DNA from: Hyphomicrobiales bacterium
GTDB taxonomy: Bacteria > Pseudomonadota > Alphaproteobacteria > Rhizobiales > CAJQND01
Reading direction: 5' to 3'
NCBI GenBank assembly: GCA_028285595.1
Contig: JANQOW010000045.1
Span: 1 to 64,000 of the forward strand
DNA: 64,000 nt
The notes under the pieces were generated by a model. That model was not told the DNA's origin, ran no database searches, and saw nothing but the letters and a program-made list of their open reading frames with translations. The translations under genes and the position numbers were made by a program. Below, in pieces: positions 17,356 to 25,882 of the stretch. How positions within the stretch are numbered: the stretch's first letter is position 1; each line of letters starts with the position of its first letter.

Positions 17356-17472
17356 AAGGCTCGGTCTCCAAGGTTGATCAGATAAGTTTTCGGATTTGTG
17401 ATTGTGTGTCAATTGCCACTAAATCTGAGAAGACGCATGACGCCACCCTCAGATCGCGCTAAAAGGACGCCT

Positions 17473-18648
17473 ATGTTCATCACCTTCTTTCATGACCTCA
17501 AGTCCGCCGGCGTGCCGGTGACCTTGAAGGAATATCTCACCCTCATGGAAGCCCTGGAGGCGCCTGTGGTTCATGGGTCGGTGGAAGATTTTTACTATCT
17601 CTCCCGCGCCGCTCTGGTGAAGGATGAGCGCAATCTGGATCGGTTTGATCAGGTGTTCGGCCACACCTTCAAAGGCCTCGACCTGATGAGCGAGGAAGAG
17701 GTGGTGGACATCCCCCACGAATGGCTCGCCAAGATGAACGAGAAGTTCCTGACCGAGGAAGAGAAGGCTGAGATCGAAGCCCTCGGCGGCTGGGAAAAGA
17801 TCATGGAGGAGCTGAAGAAGCGCCTGGAAGAGCAGGAAAAGCGGCACCAGGGCGGCAACAAGTGGATCGGCACCGCCGGCACCTCCCCTTTCGGCGCCTA
17901 CGGCTATAATCCCGCCGGCATCCGCATCGGCCAGGCGGAAAGCCGCCATCGCCGCGCCATCAAAGTCTGGGACAAGCGCGAATACAAAGATCTGGATGAC
18001 ACGGTTGAGCTCGGCACCCGCAACATCAAAGTTGCGCTGAGGCGCTTACGGAAGTTTGCCCGCGAAGGGGCCGCCGAAGAGCTCGATCTGGATGGTACCA
18101 TCCGCGGCACCGCTGAAAAAGGCTGGCTGGACATCCAGATGATGCCGGAACGGCGCAACACTGTGAAAGTGCTGCTGTTTTTCGATGTGGGCGGCTCCAT
18201 GGACCCGTTCATCAAGTCCACCGAAGAGCTCTTCTCGGCCGCGCGCACCGAGTTCAAGCATATGGAATACTTCTATTTCCACAATTGCCTTTATGAGTTC
18301 GTCTGGAAGAACAACCGCCGGCGCCATACAGAGCGCACCGACACCTGGGACGTGCTCCACACCTACCCGCACGACTACAAGGTGATTTTCGTGGGCGATG
18401 CATCCATGAGCCCGTTTGAGATCACCCATCCGGGCGGCTCCGTGGAGCATATGAACCCGGAAGCCGGCGCCCATTGGCTGCAGCGGGTGACCAACATCTA
18501 TGAGAGCTGCGTGTGGCTCAATCCGTCACCGGAGAAATATTGGCACTACACGCCCTCCACACAGATGATCCAGCAGATCTTTTCAGACCGCATGTTCCCG
18601 CTCACACTGGAGGGCTTGGATGGGGCCATGCGCGAGCTTGTGCGCTGA
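17473..18648 (+). CDS. VWA (CoxE-like) domain protein
   Basis: A 391-residue cytosolic protein of the CoxE-like VWA family, which usually works with a MoxR-type AAA+ ATPase in metal-cofactor insertion or protein remodelling. The N-terminal half is helical and charged. The MIDAS-type motif is FFDVGGSMDPF, later followed by VIFVGDASMSPFEI. The ATG at 17473 follows AAAAGGA. No MoxR gene is in the window, although family members are often next to one. The next gene starts one base after its stop. Confidence 0.87.
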   Translation: MFITFFHDLKSAGVPVTLKEYLTLMEALEAPVVHGSVEDFYYLSRAALVKDERNLDRFDQVFGHTFKGLDLMSEEEVVDIPHEWLAKMNEKFLTEEEKAEIEALGGWEKIMEELKKRLEEQEKRHQGGNKWIGTAGTSPFGAYGYNPAGIRIGQAESRHRRAIKVWDKREYKDLDDTVELGTRNIKVALRRLRKFAREGAAEELDLDGTIRGTAEKGWLDIQMMPERRNTVKVLLFFDVGGSMDPFIKSTEELFSAARTEFKHMEYFYFHNCLYEFVWKNNRRRHTERTDTWDVLHTYPHDYKVIFVGDASMSPFEITHPGGSVEHMNPEAGAHWLQRVTNIYESCVWLNPSPEKYWHYTPSTQMIQQIFSDRMFPLTLEGLDGAMRELVR

Positions 18649-18649
18649 G

Positions 18650-19198
18650 ATGAGCCAGCCTGTCCTCGTCATCATCGACGTGCAAACCGCCGCGGATGAT
18701 CCCAAATGGGGGCCGCGCAACAACCCCGAGGCCGAAACGTGCATCGCCGCGCTGCTCGCCGCCTGGCGCAACGCAGAAGCGCCGGTTTGGCATATTCGCC
18801 ACGACTCGGTGGAACCCGGCTCGCCTTACCGCCCGGAGCTGCCGACGAACGCCTTTAAACCACAATCCATGCCTCAAGCTGGCGAGCCCGTTACCGGCAA
18901 GACCACCAACAGCGCGTTCATCGGCACCGATTTTGAAAATCTGCTGAAACAGGCAGGCCACAACAAGCTCGTCATGTGCGGGGTACAGACCAACAATTGC
19001 GTGGAATCCTCAGTGCGGCACGCCGGAAACCTGGGCTTTGAGACCTATGTGGTTGCCGATGCCTGCTGGACCTCCGACAAACGCGACCTCACAGGCCGCT
19101 TGTGGCCGGCTGAGGACGTGCACCAACTTTCTCTTGCCAAAATGCACGGCGAATATGCTGAGGTGATCGACAGCGCGACGGCCATCACCATGGTGTGA
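18650..19198 (+). CDS. Cysteine hydrolase of the isochorismatase-like family
   Basis: A 182-residue cytosolic hydrolase. The catalytic triad of the family is in place: D10 in VIIDVQ, K84 in GKTTNSAFIGT and C117 in GVQTNNCVESS. Relatives hydrolyse nicotinamide, carbamoyl or other amide substrates; the specificity is not evident. It begins one base after the VWA gene and is probably co-translated with it. Confidence 0.92.
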   Translation: MSQPVLVIIDVQTAADDPKWGPRNNPEAETCIAALLAAWRNAEAPVWHIRHDSVEPGSPYRPELPTNAFKPQSMPQAGEPVTGKTTNSAFIGTDFENLLKQAGHNKLVMCGVQTNNCVESSVRHAGNLGFETYVVADACWTSDKRDLTGRLWPAEDVHQLSLAKMHGEYAEVIDSATAITMV

Positions 19199-19295
19199 GT
19201 TTTGCTGCTGCCTGGCGATCAGGTACACTTGGCCCAACCTGGAATCGTTCGCCCATAGACTTTTAACTCCCCAACAAGGAACTTGCGGAACAGCA

Positions 19296-21032
19296 ATGAC
19301 AGCGCCGCCCCCCGCCGCACAAATTTATAGTTTGAGCGAGTTTTGGCTCGACCAGAAGAAAACCAAGCTGCACCCGGCAGAAGCCGCGCTCATGGCCGCC
19401 GTCGCCCGGGGCGAGCCGTGCGAGATCGCCGCTGAACGCCCGGACGAAAAGCAAGACGACAACTTCATCCGCGCCGAGTTCCTGGCGTTCCTGGCGCGCG
19501 GCGGCAGCGACGAGGCACCGGTCACGGAAAAAGGCATCTGCCTTTCCGGTGCTTGGATCGAACGGGCCGAGACGCCGGGCGACCCGGACGGGTTAGACAT
19601 GAGCGGTGCCCAGTTGCGCCGAAATCTGGTGATCTGCGCCTGCACCATCCCTGAACAGGTGCGCCTCAGCGGGGCCCATTTTTCCGCCGTCGACTTTGGG
19701 GGTTCCAAGCTTGGCGGGCTGATCGCTGATGGGCTGACGGCCTACAACCTTGTGCTGGACGAAGGCTTTGAGGCAACCGACCAGGTCAAACTGGACAGCG
19801 CCGCCATCGGCGGAAGCCTCAGGTGCACCAACGGAACCTTTCTCGGGCAGCCTCTGGCGTTGAGCTGCGCGTCGGCAACCATCGGCGGAAACATCCTCAT
19901 CGCGTCAGGCTTTGAGGCGTCCGGCGAAGTGCGGATCTTCCGCACCCAGATCACCGGAGAGGTCAACGCAGCCGGCGCCACCATAACGGCAGAGGACCTT
20001 GGGCTCACCCTCAACCGCTGTAAGATTGCCGGCGATGTCTATCTCACCAAGGGTTTTTCGTGCGCGGGCCGGGTCAATCTGGGAGGAACCCATGTGGGCG
20101 CCGATCTCTCGTTCACCGGCGCCAAAATCAACGGCGATGTTCGGCTCTACCGCACGCGCGTGGATGGTACGTTTTTCTGGTGCGACGTGAGCGAGGCAAA
20201 GGCCAAGCTCAACCTCACATCGGCCACCATGGAAACGGTCAACATGGACCGTCCCTCCTGGGAGCAGCCCTCAGAGATTTTGATGGAGGACTTCACCTAT
20301 CAAGCCTTCACCAGCCTGCGTGAAGGCTGTGAGGGAACGTTCTGGATCTCCTGGCTGGAACGTCAGCCGGAACGCTATCTCTCCCGCGATTTCCGCCCTC
20401 AGCCCTATGAGCAGTTGGCCAAGGTGTTGAGCGCCATGGGCCACGAGGACGAGGCGCGCCAGGTGAAGATCGAACGGCGCCGCCGCCAGGCCAAATTCAA
20501 TTGGCAGAACCCGCCCGCCGCAGCGTCCCCTTTTGGCCGCATCCTGCGCTATCTGAGCAATCTGTGGGAATACGTCATCGGCGTACTCATCGATTACGGC
20601 CACACGCCCGGCAAGGCGGTGCTCTATCTGATCTTCATGATCTTCCTGGGCACGGGCGTCTTCTGGGTGGCCGCCCAGCAGGGCGCAATCGCTCCCACCT
20701 CGCCGCTCATCTACAACCAAGCCCGCGGCGATGGCACCATACCCAAGGACTGCGCGGCCAACTGGACCCGGCTTGCCGGGGCCTGCAAAACGGCGATGCC
20801 GGCGGAATATTCGGAGTTTGATCCGTTCTGGTACTCCATGGATGTGGCCATCCCTCTCATCAATTTGCGCCAGCAGGAAGATTGGGCACCCAGGGTCACC
20901 AACTATGAAACAGGTGATCGAGACTGGCTGGGCTGGTGGGTGCGCCTTTGGGAGTGGGGGGAAACCCTGGCCGGCTGGCTGCTCTCCTTGCTCTTCGTTT
21001 CAGCCGTTGGCGGCCTGATCCGGCGCGAATAG
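19296..21032 (+). CDS. Beta-solenoid protein with C-terminal membrane anchor, unknown function
   Basis: A 578-residue protein. Residues about 80-320 consist of short repeats of the kind GGNILIASGFEASGEV, ITGEVNAAGATIT and IAGDVYLTKGFSCAGRV: hydrophobic strands alternating with Gly turns, as in right-handed beta-helices. A charged helical region follows (about 340-425, including MGHEDEARQVKIERRRRQAK). Two membrane segments lie near 441-462 (VLYLIFMIFLGTGVFWVAA) and 556-573, separated by a roughly 90-residue loop with two Cys. There is no signal peptide, so the solenoid would face the cytoplasm. Related predicted proteins exist in other bacteria without a known role. Confidence 0.75.
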   Translation: MTAPPPAAQIYSLSEFWLDQKKTKLHPAEAALMAAVARGEPCEIAAERPDEKQDDNFIRAEFLAFLARGGSDEAPVTEKGICLSGAWIERAETPGDPDGLDMSGAQLRRNLVICACTIPEQVRLSGAHFSAVDFGGSKLGGLIADGLTAYNLVLDEGFEATDQVKLDSAAIGGSLRCTNGTFLGQPLALSCASATIGGNILIASGFEASGEVRIFRTQITGEVNAAGATITAEDLGLTLNRCKIAGDVYLTKGFSCAGRVNLGGTHVGADLSFTGAKINGDVRLYRTRVDGTFFWCDVSEAKAKLNLTSATMETVNMDRPSWEQPSEILMEDFTYQAFTSLREGCEGTFWISWLERQPERYLSRDFRPQPYEQLAKVLSAMGHEDEARQVKIERRRRQAKFNWQNPPAAASPFGRILRYLSNLWEYVIGVLIDYGHTPGKAVLYLIFMIFLGTGVFWVAAQQGAIAPTSPLIYNQARGDGTIPKDCAANWTRLAGACKTAMPAEYSEFDPFWYSMDVAIPLINLRQQEDWAPRVTNYETGDRDWLGWWVRLWEWGETLAGWLLSLLFVSAVGGLIRRE

Positions 21033-21130
21033 GGCAAAGTTCACATCTGTGAAATCAAAATGCTACAAAATCTGTTGCCGTTGCAAGAAACCTGCATGGC
21101 GGCTTGACCGCCAGTGATGGAGATCTGCCC

Positions 21131-21943
21131 ATGAAACCGCTTCGCCTCGCCCTGGCCGCCCTGGCCATAACGGTTCTGACCTCAACCGGCGCCCACGCGG
21201 CCAGTTGCGGCAACACCGGAGCCGGCTTCGGCCCTTGGTTGGAGCGTTTTAAGCGCGAGGCGGTCTCCAAGGGTATCTCCCAGCGCGCTGTGAGGGCTGC
21301 CCTCACCGGCGTCACCTACAATCGCCGCGTCATCCGGCTTGACCGTAACCAGAAATCGTTCCGGCTCAGCTTCAATCAGTTTTGGAAGCGGCGGGTGAAC
21401 AACGCCATGATCAACCGTGGCAAACGCCTGATGAAGCGTCACGGGCGCCTCCTTTCACGCATCGAGAAACGCTATGGCGTGCCACCGGCGGTCCTGGTCG
21501 CCATTTGGGGCCTGGAAACCGGCTATGGCGCGAACTCAGGGAAAATGTCCATCTTCCGCTCCCTGGCCACGCTGGCCTATGACTGCCGCCGCTCAGCGTT
21601 CTTCAAGAACGAGCTGATGGCCGCCTTGAAGATCGTGCACCGCGGCGACATGAGCCCCAAGCAAATGCGCGGGGCCTGGGCCGGCGAGATCGGCCAAACC
21701 CAATTCCTCGCCTCCTCTTACATCAAGTACGCGGTGAGCTTTGACGGCAACCGTCGACGCGATCTCATCCGCTCCGTGCCGGACGTGCTGGCCTCAACCG
21801 CCAACTATCTGCGCGCCTATGGCTGGAAACGCGGCCAGGGTTTTGGACCAGGCCAACCGAACTATCCGGTGATCAGGCAATGGAACCGGGCCGGTGTTTA
21901 CGTAAAGACCATCTCCCGCATGGCGCAGATGCTCCAGCGCTAG
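21131..21943 (+). CDS. Periplasmic lytic murein transglycosylase (MltB-like)
   Basis: A 270-residue exported protein: signal peptide (about 1-23), then a lytic transglycosylase domain. The catalytic Glu lies in IWGLETGYGANSG, and the family segments AFFKNELMAALKIV, GAWAGEIGQTQFLASSYIKYA and NYLRAYGWKRGQGFG follow in order. It cleaves peptidoglycan glycan strands. No lipobox is seen, so it is soluble in the periplasm. The ATG at 21131 follows GGAGATC. Its stop codon overlaps that of the convergent Lrp-type gene by four bases. Confidence 0.93.
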   Translation: MKPLRLALAALAITVLTSTGAHAASCGNTGAGFGPWLERFKREAVSKGISQRAVRAALTGVTYNRRVIRLDRNQKSFRLSFNQFWKRRVNNAMINRGKRLMKRHGRLLSRIEKRYGVPPAVLVAIWGLETGYGANSGKMSIFRSLATLAYDCRRSAFFKNELMAALKIVHRGDMSPKQMRGAWAGEIGQTQFLASSYIKYAVSFDGNRRRDLIRSVPDVLASTANYLRAYGWKRGQGFGPGQPNYPVIRQWNRAGVYVKTISRMAQMLQR

Positions 21944-22404
21944 AGCGCCAGTTCCATCCTCGCCTTCACCCGGTCCATGGAGACAAAGGTGCGGAACTTG
22001 CGCACCGCATCGTTCTCGATGAAGAGACGGCGCGACAGCTCCTCGTAGTGGGTCATGCTGGCCACCACCATCACCAGCACAATGTCCACCTCACCGGTGA
22101 CGTAATAGCACTGCTGAACCTCAGGCGTGGCGGAGAGCTGCGCCTTCACCGCGTCGATCTCGTGCGTGGTTTCGCTCACCAGCTCAAGCTCCACGATGAT
22201 GGTCAATGCGAGCCCCGCCTTGTCCGGGTCCAACAGGGCCACGTTGGCGGCGATCACCCCGGAGCGTTCCATGCGCCGGATCCGCCGTTGCACCGAAGGC
22301 GCTGACAGATTGACCTTCTCGCCGATCAGCCGGTGCGCCATGGCATTGTCCGTCTGCAAGAGACGCAAAATTGCCAGATCGAAGGAATCCAGGTCTTCAC
22401 TCAT
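21940..22404 (-). CDS. Lrp/AsnC-family transcriptional regulator
   Basis: A 154-residue regulator: an N-terminal winged helix-turn-helix (LDSFDLAILRLLQTDNAM...LIGEKVNLSAPSVQRRIRRME) and a C-terminal RAM/ligand domain (about 65-150, with VQQCYYVTGEVDIVLVMVV). The ATG at 22404 has AAGG nine bases upstream; a GTG two codons earlier is possible. It is divergently transcribed from the PLP ammonia-lyase gene across 111 bases and is the obvious candidate for its regulator, with an amino acid as effector. Confidence 0.93.
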   Translation of the reverse strand: MSEDLDSFDLAILRLLQTDNAMAHRLIGEKVNLSAPSVQRRIRRMERSGVIAANVALLDPDKAGLALTIIVELELVSETTHEIDAVKAQLSATPEVQQCYYVTGEVDIVLVMVVASMTHYEELSRRLFIENDAVRKFRTFVSMDRVKARMELAL

Positions 22405-22515
22405 GCGCACGGCCCTTCATGAAAGATTCTTGCATCATTTCACCGAAATTAGAGCAGATACCTCGCACCAGATGCAATAAAACACCAAGAGCCGTTAATG
22501 CCAAGGACGCAAGCC

Positions 22516-23700
22516 ATGTTGGACCCGTTTAGAACTGCCTCTGTCGCCCACGCTCAGGGCCCGCACTCAGCCGGCACAGCCGCTTACGATCTCATTGACC
22601 CTGATGCCTTCTCAGCGGCCCGCCAAGAGATCACCACGTGGGCCGGTTATGCACCAACCCCCTTGGTGGAACTGGAAGCCCTTGCCGCTCAGGTGTCGGT
22701 AGCGCGCGTCAGTTACAAGCATGAGGGGCCGCGTTTCGGGCTGGGCAGCTTTAAGGCACTGGGCGGCGCTTACGCTGTGCTCAAGGTGCTTCACCGCGAA
22801 GTCATGAAACAGGAAGGCCCATCGGTTTCCATGGCCGACGTGGCGTCCGGTGCCTATGCGCACATCGCGGCGAAAACCATGGTGATCTCGGCAACCGATG
22901 GCAATCACGGCCGCTCCGTTTCCTGGGGCGCCCAGCGTTTCGGCATGCCGTGCCGCATCTACATTCACGCCGAGGTCAGCGAAGAGCGGGCCGAGGCCAT
23001 GCGCGCCCTGGGGGCAAATGTGATCCGGATTGACGGTGATTACGACGACAGCGTCGCCCTCACCCGGAAAGAGGGGGAAGAAAACGGCTGGTTCATCGTC
23101 TCCGATACCTCTTGGCCCGGTTACACCGAAACGCCCAGTGAGGTGATGGCCGGATATGGCGTCATGACCCATGAGATCAATGAAGCCCTGGAGCACGCCC
23201 CGACCCATGTGTTCCTGCAAGGCGGTGTGGGCGGTCTTGCAGCATCGGTCACCGCAGCACTTAAGCAGCACTGGGGTGCGGAGTGCCCACGTGTTGTGGT
23301 GGTGGAGCCGGAACTTGCCCCCTGCCTCCTCATGAGCGCCAACGCCGGCAAAGCCACGGTGGCGGAGATTGAGGAAGAGACCCTGATGGCCGGCCTGTCC
23401 TGCGGCGAGCCGTCCAAGCTGGCCTGGTCAATCCTGGCCGAGGAGGCGTCCGACTTCCTCACCATACCGGAAAGCGTGGTTGGCCCGGCGGTGCGACTGA
23501 TGGCGCGGCCCTTCGGTGGCGATCAGCCGTTGGAGGCGGGCGAGAGCGGAATAGCAGGTCTTGCCGGCTTTATCTGCGCGGCTCTGCAAGAGGATATCAG
23601 AGACAAGATTGGTCTCACTGAAACCTCCCACGTCCTTCTGATCGGCTCAGAAGGTGTGACGGACCAATCCTTGTTTGACCGGCTGATGGCGGCAGCTTAG
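22516..23700 (+). CDS. PLP-dependent diaminopropionate ammonia-lyase-like enzyme
   Basis: A 394-residue fold-type II PLP enzyme. The PLP Lys is in KHEGPRFGLGSFKALGG, the phosphate loop is QGGVGGLAAS, and TATDGNHG-like ISATDGNHGRSVSWGAQRFG follows; this combination is closest to diaminopropionate ammonia-lyases, which deaminate 2,3-diaminopropionate and serine or threonine. The start at 22516 is preceded by AAGGACG at good spacing; an ATG 18 bases earlier lacks one. The adjacent divergent Lrp-type regulator supports an amino-acid catabolic role. A related serine/threonine-type dehydratase cannot be excluded. Confidence 0.85.
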   Translation: MLDPFRTASVAHAQGPHSAGTAAYDLIDPDAFSAARQEITTWAGYAPTPLVELEALAAQVSVARVSYKHEGPRFGLGSFKALGGAYAVLKVLHREVMKQEGPSVSMADVASGAYAHIAAKTMVISATDGNHGRSVSWGAQRFGMPCRIYIHAEVSEERAEAMRALGANVIRIDGDYDDSVALTRKEGEENGWFIVSDTSWPGYTETPSEVMAGYGVMTHEINEALEHAPTHVFLQGGVGGLAASVTAALKQHWGAECPRVVVVEPELAPCLLMSANAGKATVAEIEEETLMAGLSCGEPSKLAWSILAEEASDFLTIPESVVGPAVRLMARPFGGDQPLEAGESGIAGLAGFICAALQEDIRDKIGLTETSHVLLIGSEGVTDQSLFDRLMAAA

Positions 23701-24332
23701 GCCGCGGCGGGGCGCGAGCCGGCGCGGTCCACCAGCGAGCGCAGGATCCGGTAAGGGGCAAGCAGGACAAGCGCCATCAAAAGCTTCACGGCAAAGTCCC
23801 CGAGCGCCCACGAGACCCATCGCGGGGCCTCAGCCCCGAACACGCCCAAGAGCGGGGCGTTGGCGATGGCAAAGTCGTCATTCGGCCCGAACATCGCAAG
23901 GCTGGCCGCAAAGGCAATGGAGAAGAACAACACCGTGTCGATGGCCGAACCGGCAAAGGACGACACCAAGGGCGCGCGCCACCACGCGGCCTGGCGAAGC
24001 TTATCAAACACCGTCACATCCAGCAGTTGGGCGAGGAGAAAGGCGGTTCCGGATGCAATGGCGATGCGCGGGGTGGCGAGCACCACCGACAGGATGACCG
24101 CCAGCAGAAAGCCGGCAAACACCACCTGGCGCGCCTTGGCCGGTCCAAAGCGCCGGTTCGTCAGATCCGTCACCAGGAATGCAGCCGGATAGGTGAAGGC
24201 CCCCCACGTCAAGAGATCAGACAGGTTCAGCGCGCCCAGGGTTCCTTGGACCGGGAACTGCACCAGGAAGTTGGACGCGGCCACAACCGCACACATGGCC
24301 GCAATGGCGATGATCAAATGAAGTGATTTCAT
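23697..24332 (-). CDS. yhhQ: Queuosine-precursor (VUT family) transporter
   Basis: A 211-residue inner-membrane protein with six predicted membrane segments. Family-typical stretches are the N-terminal ASNFLVQFP, the conserved LLTWGAFTYPAAFLVTDLTNRRFG and the SSFAGSAIDTVLFF segment. YhhQ imports preQ0/preQ1 for queuosine synthesis. The start at 24332 has a GAGGATG ribosome site; upstream in-frame codons run through the leader hairpin and are not coding-like. It converges with the ammonia-lyase gene with overlapping stop codons. Confidence 0.88.
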   Translation of the reverse strand: MKSLHLIIAIAAMCAVVAASNFLVQFPVQGTLGALNLSDLLTWGAFTYPAAFLVTDLTNRRFGPAKARQVVFAGFLLAVILSVVLATPRIAIASGTAFLLAQLLDVTVFDKLRQAAWWRAPLVSSFAGSAIDTVLFFSIAFAASLAMFGPNDDFAIANAPLLGVFGAEAPRWVSWALGDFAVKLLMALVLLAPYRILRSLVDRAGSRPAAA

Positions 24333-24426
24333 GGGGACATCCTCTACTCGGGCGCGCGTTCTATCAGTCCTGGCGCTGGCGATGAACCCGGGCACAGTGT
24401 CGCTATCACATCGAAGAAGGGGGCAC

Positions 24427-24464
24427 AAAAAGAAAAAGTGCGGGGCAGCAAAGCCGTCCCGCAC
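24427..24464 (-). terminator. Terminator-like hairpin in the yhhQ leader
   Basis: On the minus strand GTGCGGG and CCCGCAC form a 7-bp stem (24438-24444 / 24458-24464) followed by TTTTTCTTTTT. It lies about 95 bases before the yhhQ start, either ending an upstream minus-strand transcript or acting as an attenuator for yhhQ. Confidence 0.65.
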
Positions 24465-25172
24465 CTTTTCGCCAGCACGTTCGTTTGCACGACCGCACCA
24501 AGCGTGTTCCCAATCTCTCCATTCAGACCCTGCGGCAAGCCGCAAATCCTTCCCGGGGAGGCCAGGCGGACCGGTCATTTCAGGGGCAAGCCCTCAAACC
24601 ACCAAATCCCTTCCTGCTTTAACGGATAAGCGCCGTTCACAGTATCATCGCTCTTCACCACACTGCCGCCGAACCCGAAGGCCGCACCGGCCCCGCAGTG
24701 AAGATGTGCCCAGTGGTGCATGTTAACCTGACCCCAAGATCCCAAGCGAAGTCCAAATCGAAATTCAAAACCCGCAATTTCACCTGGCGCCGGCTCAAGC
24801 CCCGTTCCAACCCAAAGCACCGAAATGCTCTCAATCAGCCGGTTTGCTGAACCAGATGGACCCTCCTCCAAAACGACCTTGCACCGAAGCGTTCGCCCGT
24901 CCTGTCAGCTTGCCCATCCCGGTTAACCCGGAACCCGTAAGACCCTTCAGCATTGTTCGGCAACACCAACCTCCGAACCCTCAAGCACCTTACAGAACGG
25001 AGAGTGCGATGAATTTCGCGCCCTGTCACCGGCGAAAGGCAGTTCTCCACACAAGGTCCACAGGTTCAACAATATGTGAGCATAAACAAGGGCTTCGCCG
25101 ACCGTCACCTTGTGGACAAGTTGCTGCGGCAGCCTATATCTGACGTTAAGGCAACACCAGAGAGCTGAAATC
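24465..25172. other. 700-base region without a confident gene
   Basis: No frame shows a recognisable protein. On the minus strand a TTG-started frame of 98 codons (24575-24871) ends about 110 bases before the terminator-like hairpin and could be a small gene or the remnant of one; its C-terminal half (AHLHCGAGAAFGFGGSVVKS) looks protein-like but matches nothing I know. At 25050-25120 the motifs CACAAGGT and ACCTTGTG form a distant inverted repeat. A minus-strand non-coding RNA ending at the hairpin is possible. Confidence 0.4.
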
Positions 25173-25778
25173 ATGACCCTGATCGTACCAAACCGCCGAT
25201 CCCTCCTGGCCGGGGCCGTGGGTCTGGCTGTGGCCACCCCTCTGCAGGCCGCCGTGCTCACCCCGCGGCAAGCCGAAGGGCCATTCTATCCGGAGGCCAT
25301 CCCGGACGATTCAGACATGGACCTGACCCAATTTGCCGGCGGAAAAGCGCAAGGCGAGGTGATTGAGCTGACGGGCCGGGTGATGAACGAGAAGGCCGCC
25401 CCCCTGCCCGGCACGATCGTGGAGCTTTGGCAGGCCAACACGTTTGGCCGCTATCATCACTCAGGCGATGGCAGTTCTCAACCCCGCGACCCGCACTTCC
25501 AAGGCTTCGGCGCCGTTGCGGCCGACAAAGATGGCGCCTACCGCTTCCGCACGGTCCTCCCCGGCCTCTATCCGGGCCGCACCCGCCACATCCATTTCCG
25601 CCTTGTTCGAGACGGGCAACAGGCGTTGATCACTCAGATGTACTTCCCTGGCGAAAAAGGCAACGAACGCGACGGTCTGTTCCGCTGGTTGGGCAGCAAA
25701 GAATCGCAGCAGGCCGCAACGGCGCGGCTGAACGGTGGCGACAAGGCCAAGCTTGAGTTCGATTTTGTTCTAGCTTGA
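25173..25778 (+). CDS. Exported intradiol ring-cleavage dioxygenase-like protein
   Basis: A 201-residue protein related to protocatechuate 3,4-dioxygenases. The N-terminus carries a twin-Arg-like signal (NRRSLLAGAVGLAVATPLQA). The iron ligands of the family are visible: Tyr in NTFGRYHHSG, then Tyr and two His in LYPGRTRHIHFRL. The start at 25173 is 20 bases after the last bases of the intergenic region and begins the signal directly. Exported single-subunit members are common and their substrates are mostly unknown; a catechol from lignin-like or algal material is possible. Confidence 0.88.
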   Translation: MTLIVPNRRSLLAGAVGLAVATPLQAAVLTPRQAEGPFYPEAIPDDSDMDLTQFAGGKAQGEVIELTGRVMNEKAAPLPGTIVELWQANTFGRYHHSGDGSSQPRDPHFQGFGAVAADKDGAYRFRTVLPGLYPGRTRHIHFRLVRDGQQALITQMYFPGEKGNERDGLFRWLGSKESQQAATARLNGGDKAKLEFDFVLA

Positions 25779-25882
25779 CGTTACGGCACTTCTCTTCTGG
25801 ACATTACTTCGCGGACACGGCATGGTCGTAGAAGAGCGACCACTCAACGTGTGACAAACCGGTGAGATCCAGGGAGACTTCA

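Noticed and set aside
24333-24465. PreQ1 riboswitch before the queuosine-precursor transporter
   Set aside because: No stem with the conserved A-rich tail of preQ1-I or the preQ1-II fold could be drawn; only a terminator-like hairpin is supported.
24575-24871. Small minus-strand protein of 98 residues
   Set aside because: It needs a TTG start with an uncertain ribosome site and matches no family; left as a possibility within the gap entry.
25040-25125. DnaA-box cluster or origin
   Set aside because: Three TCCACA-like motifs occur, but none is a full TTATCCACA, and no origin-linked genes are nearby.
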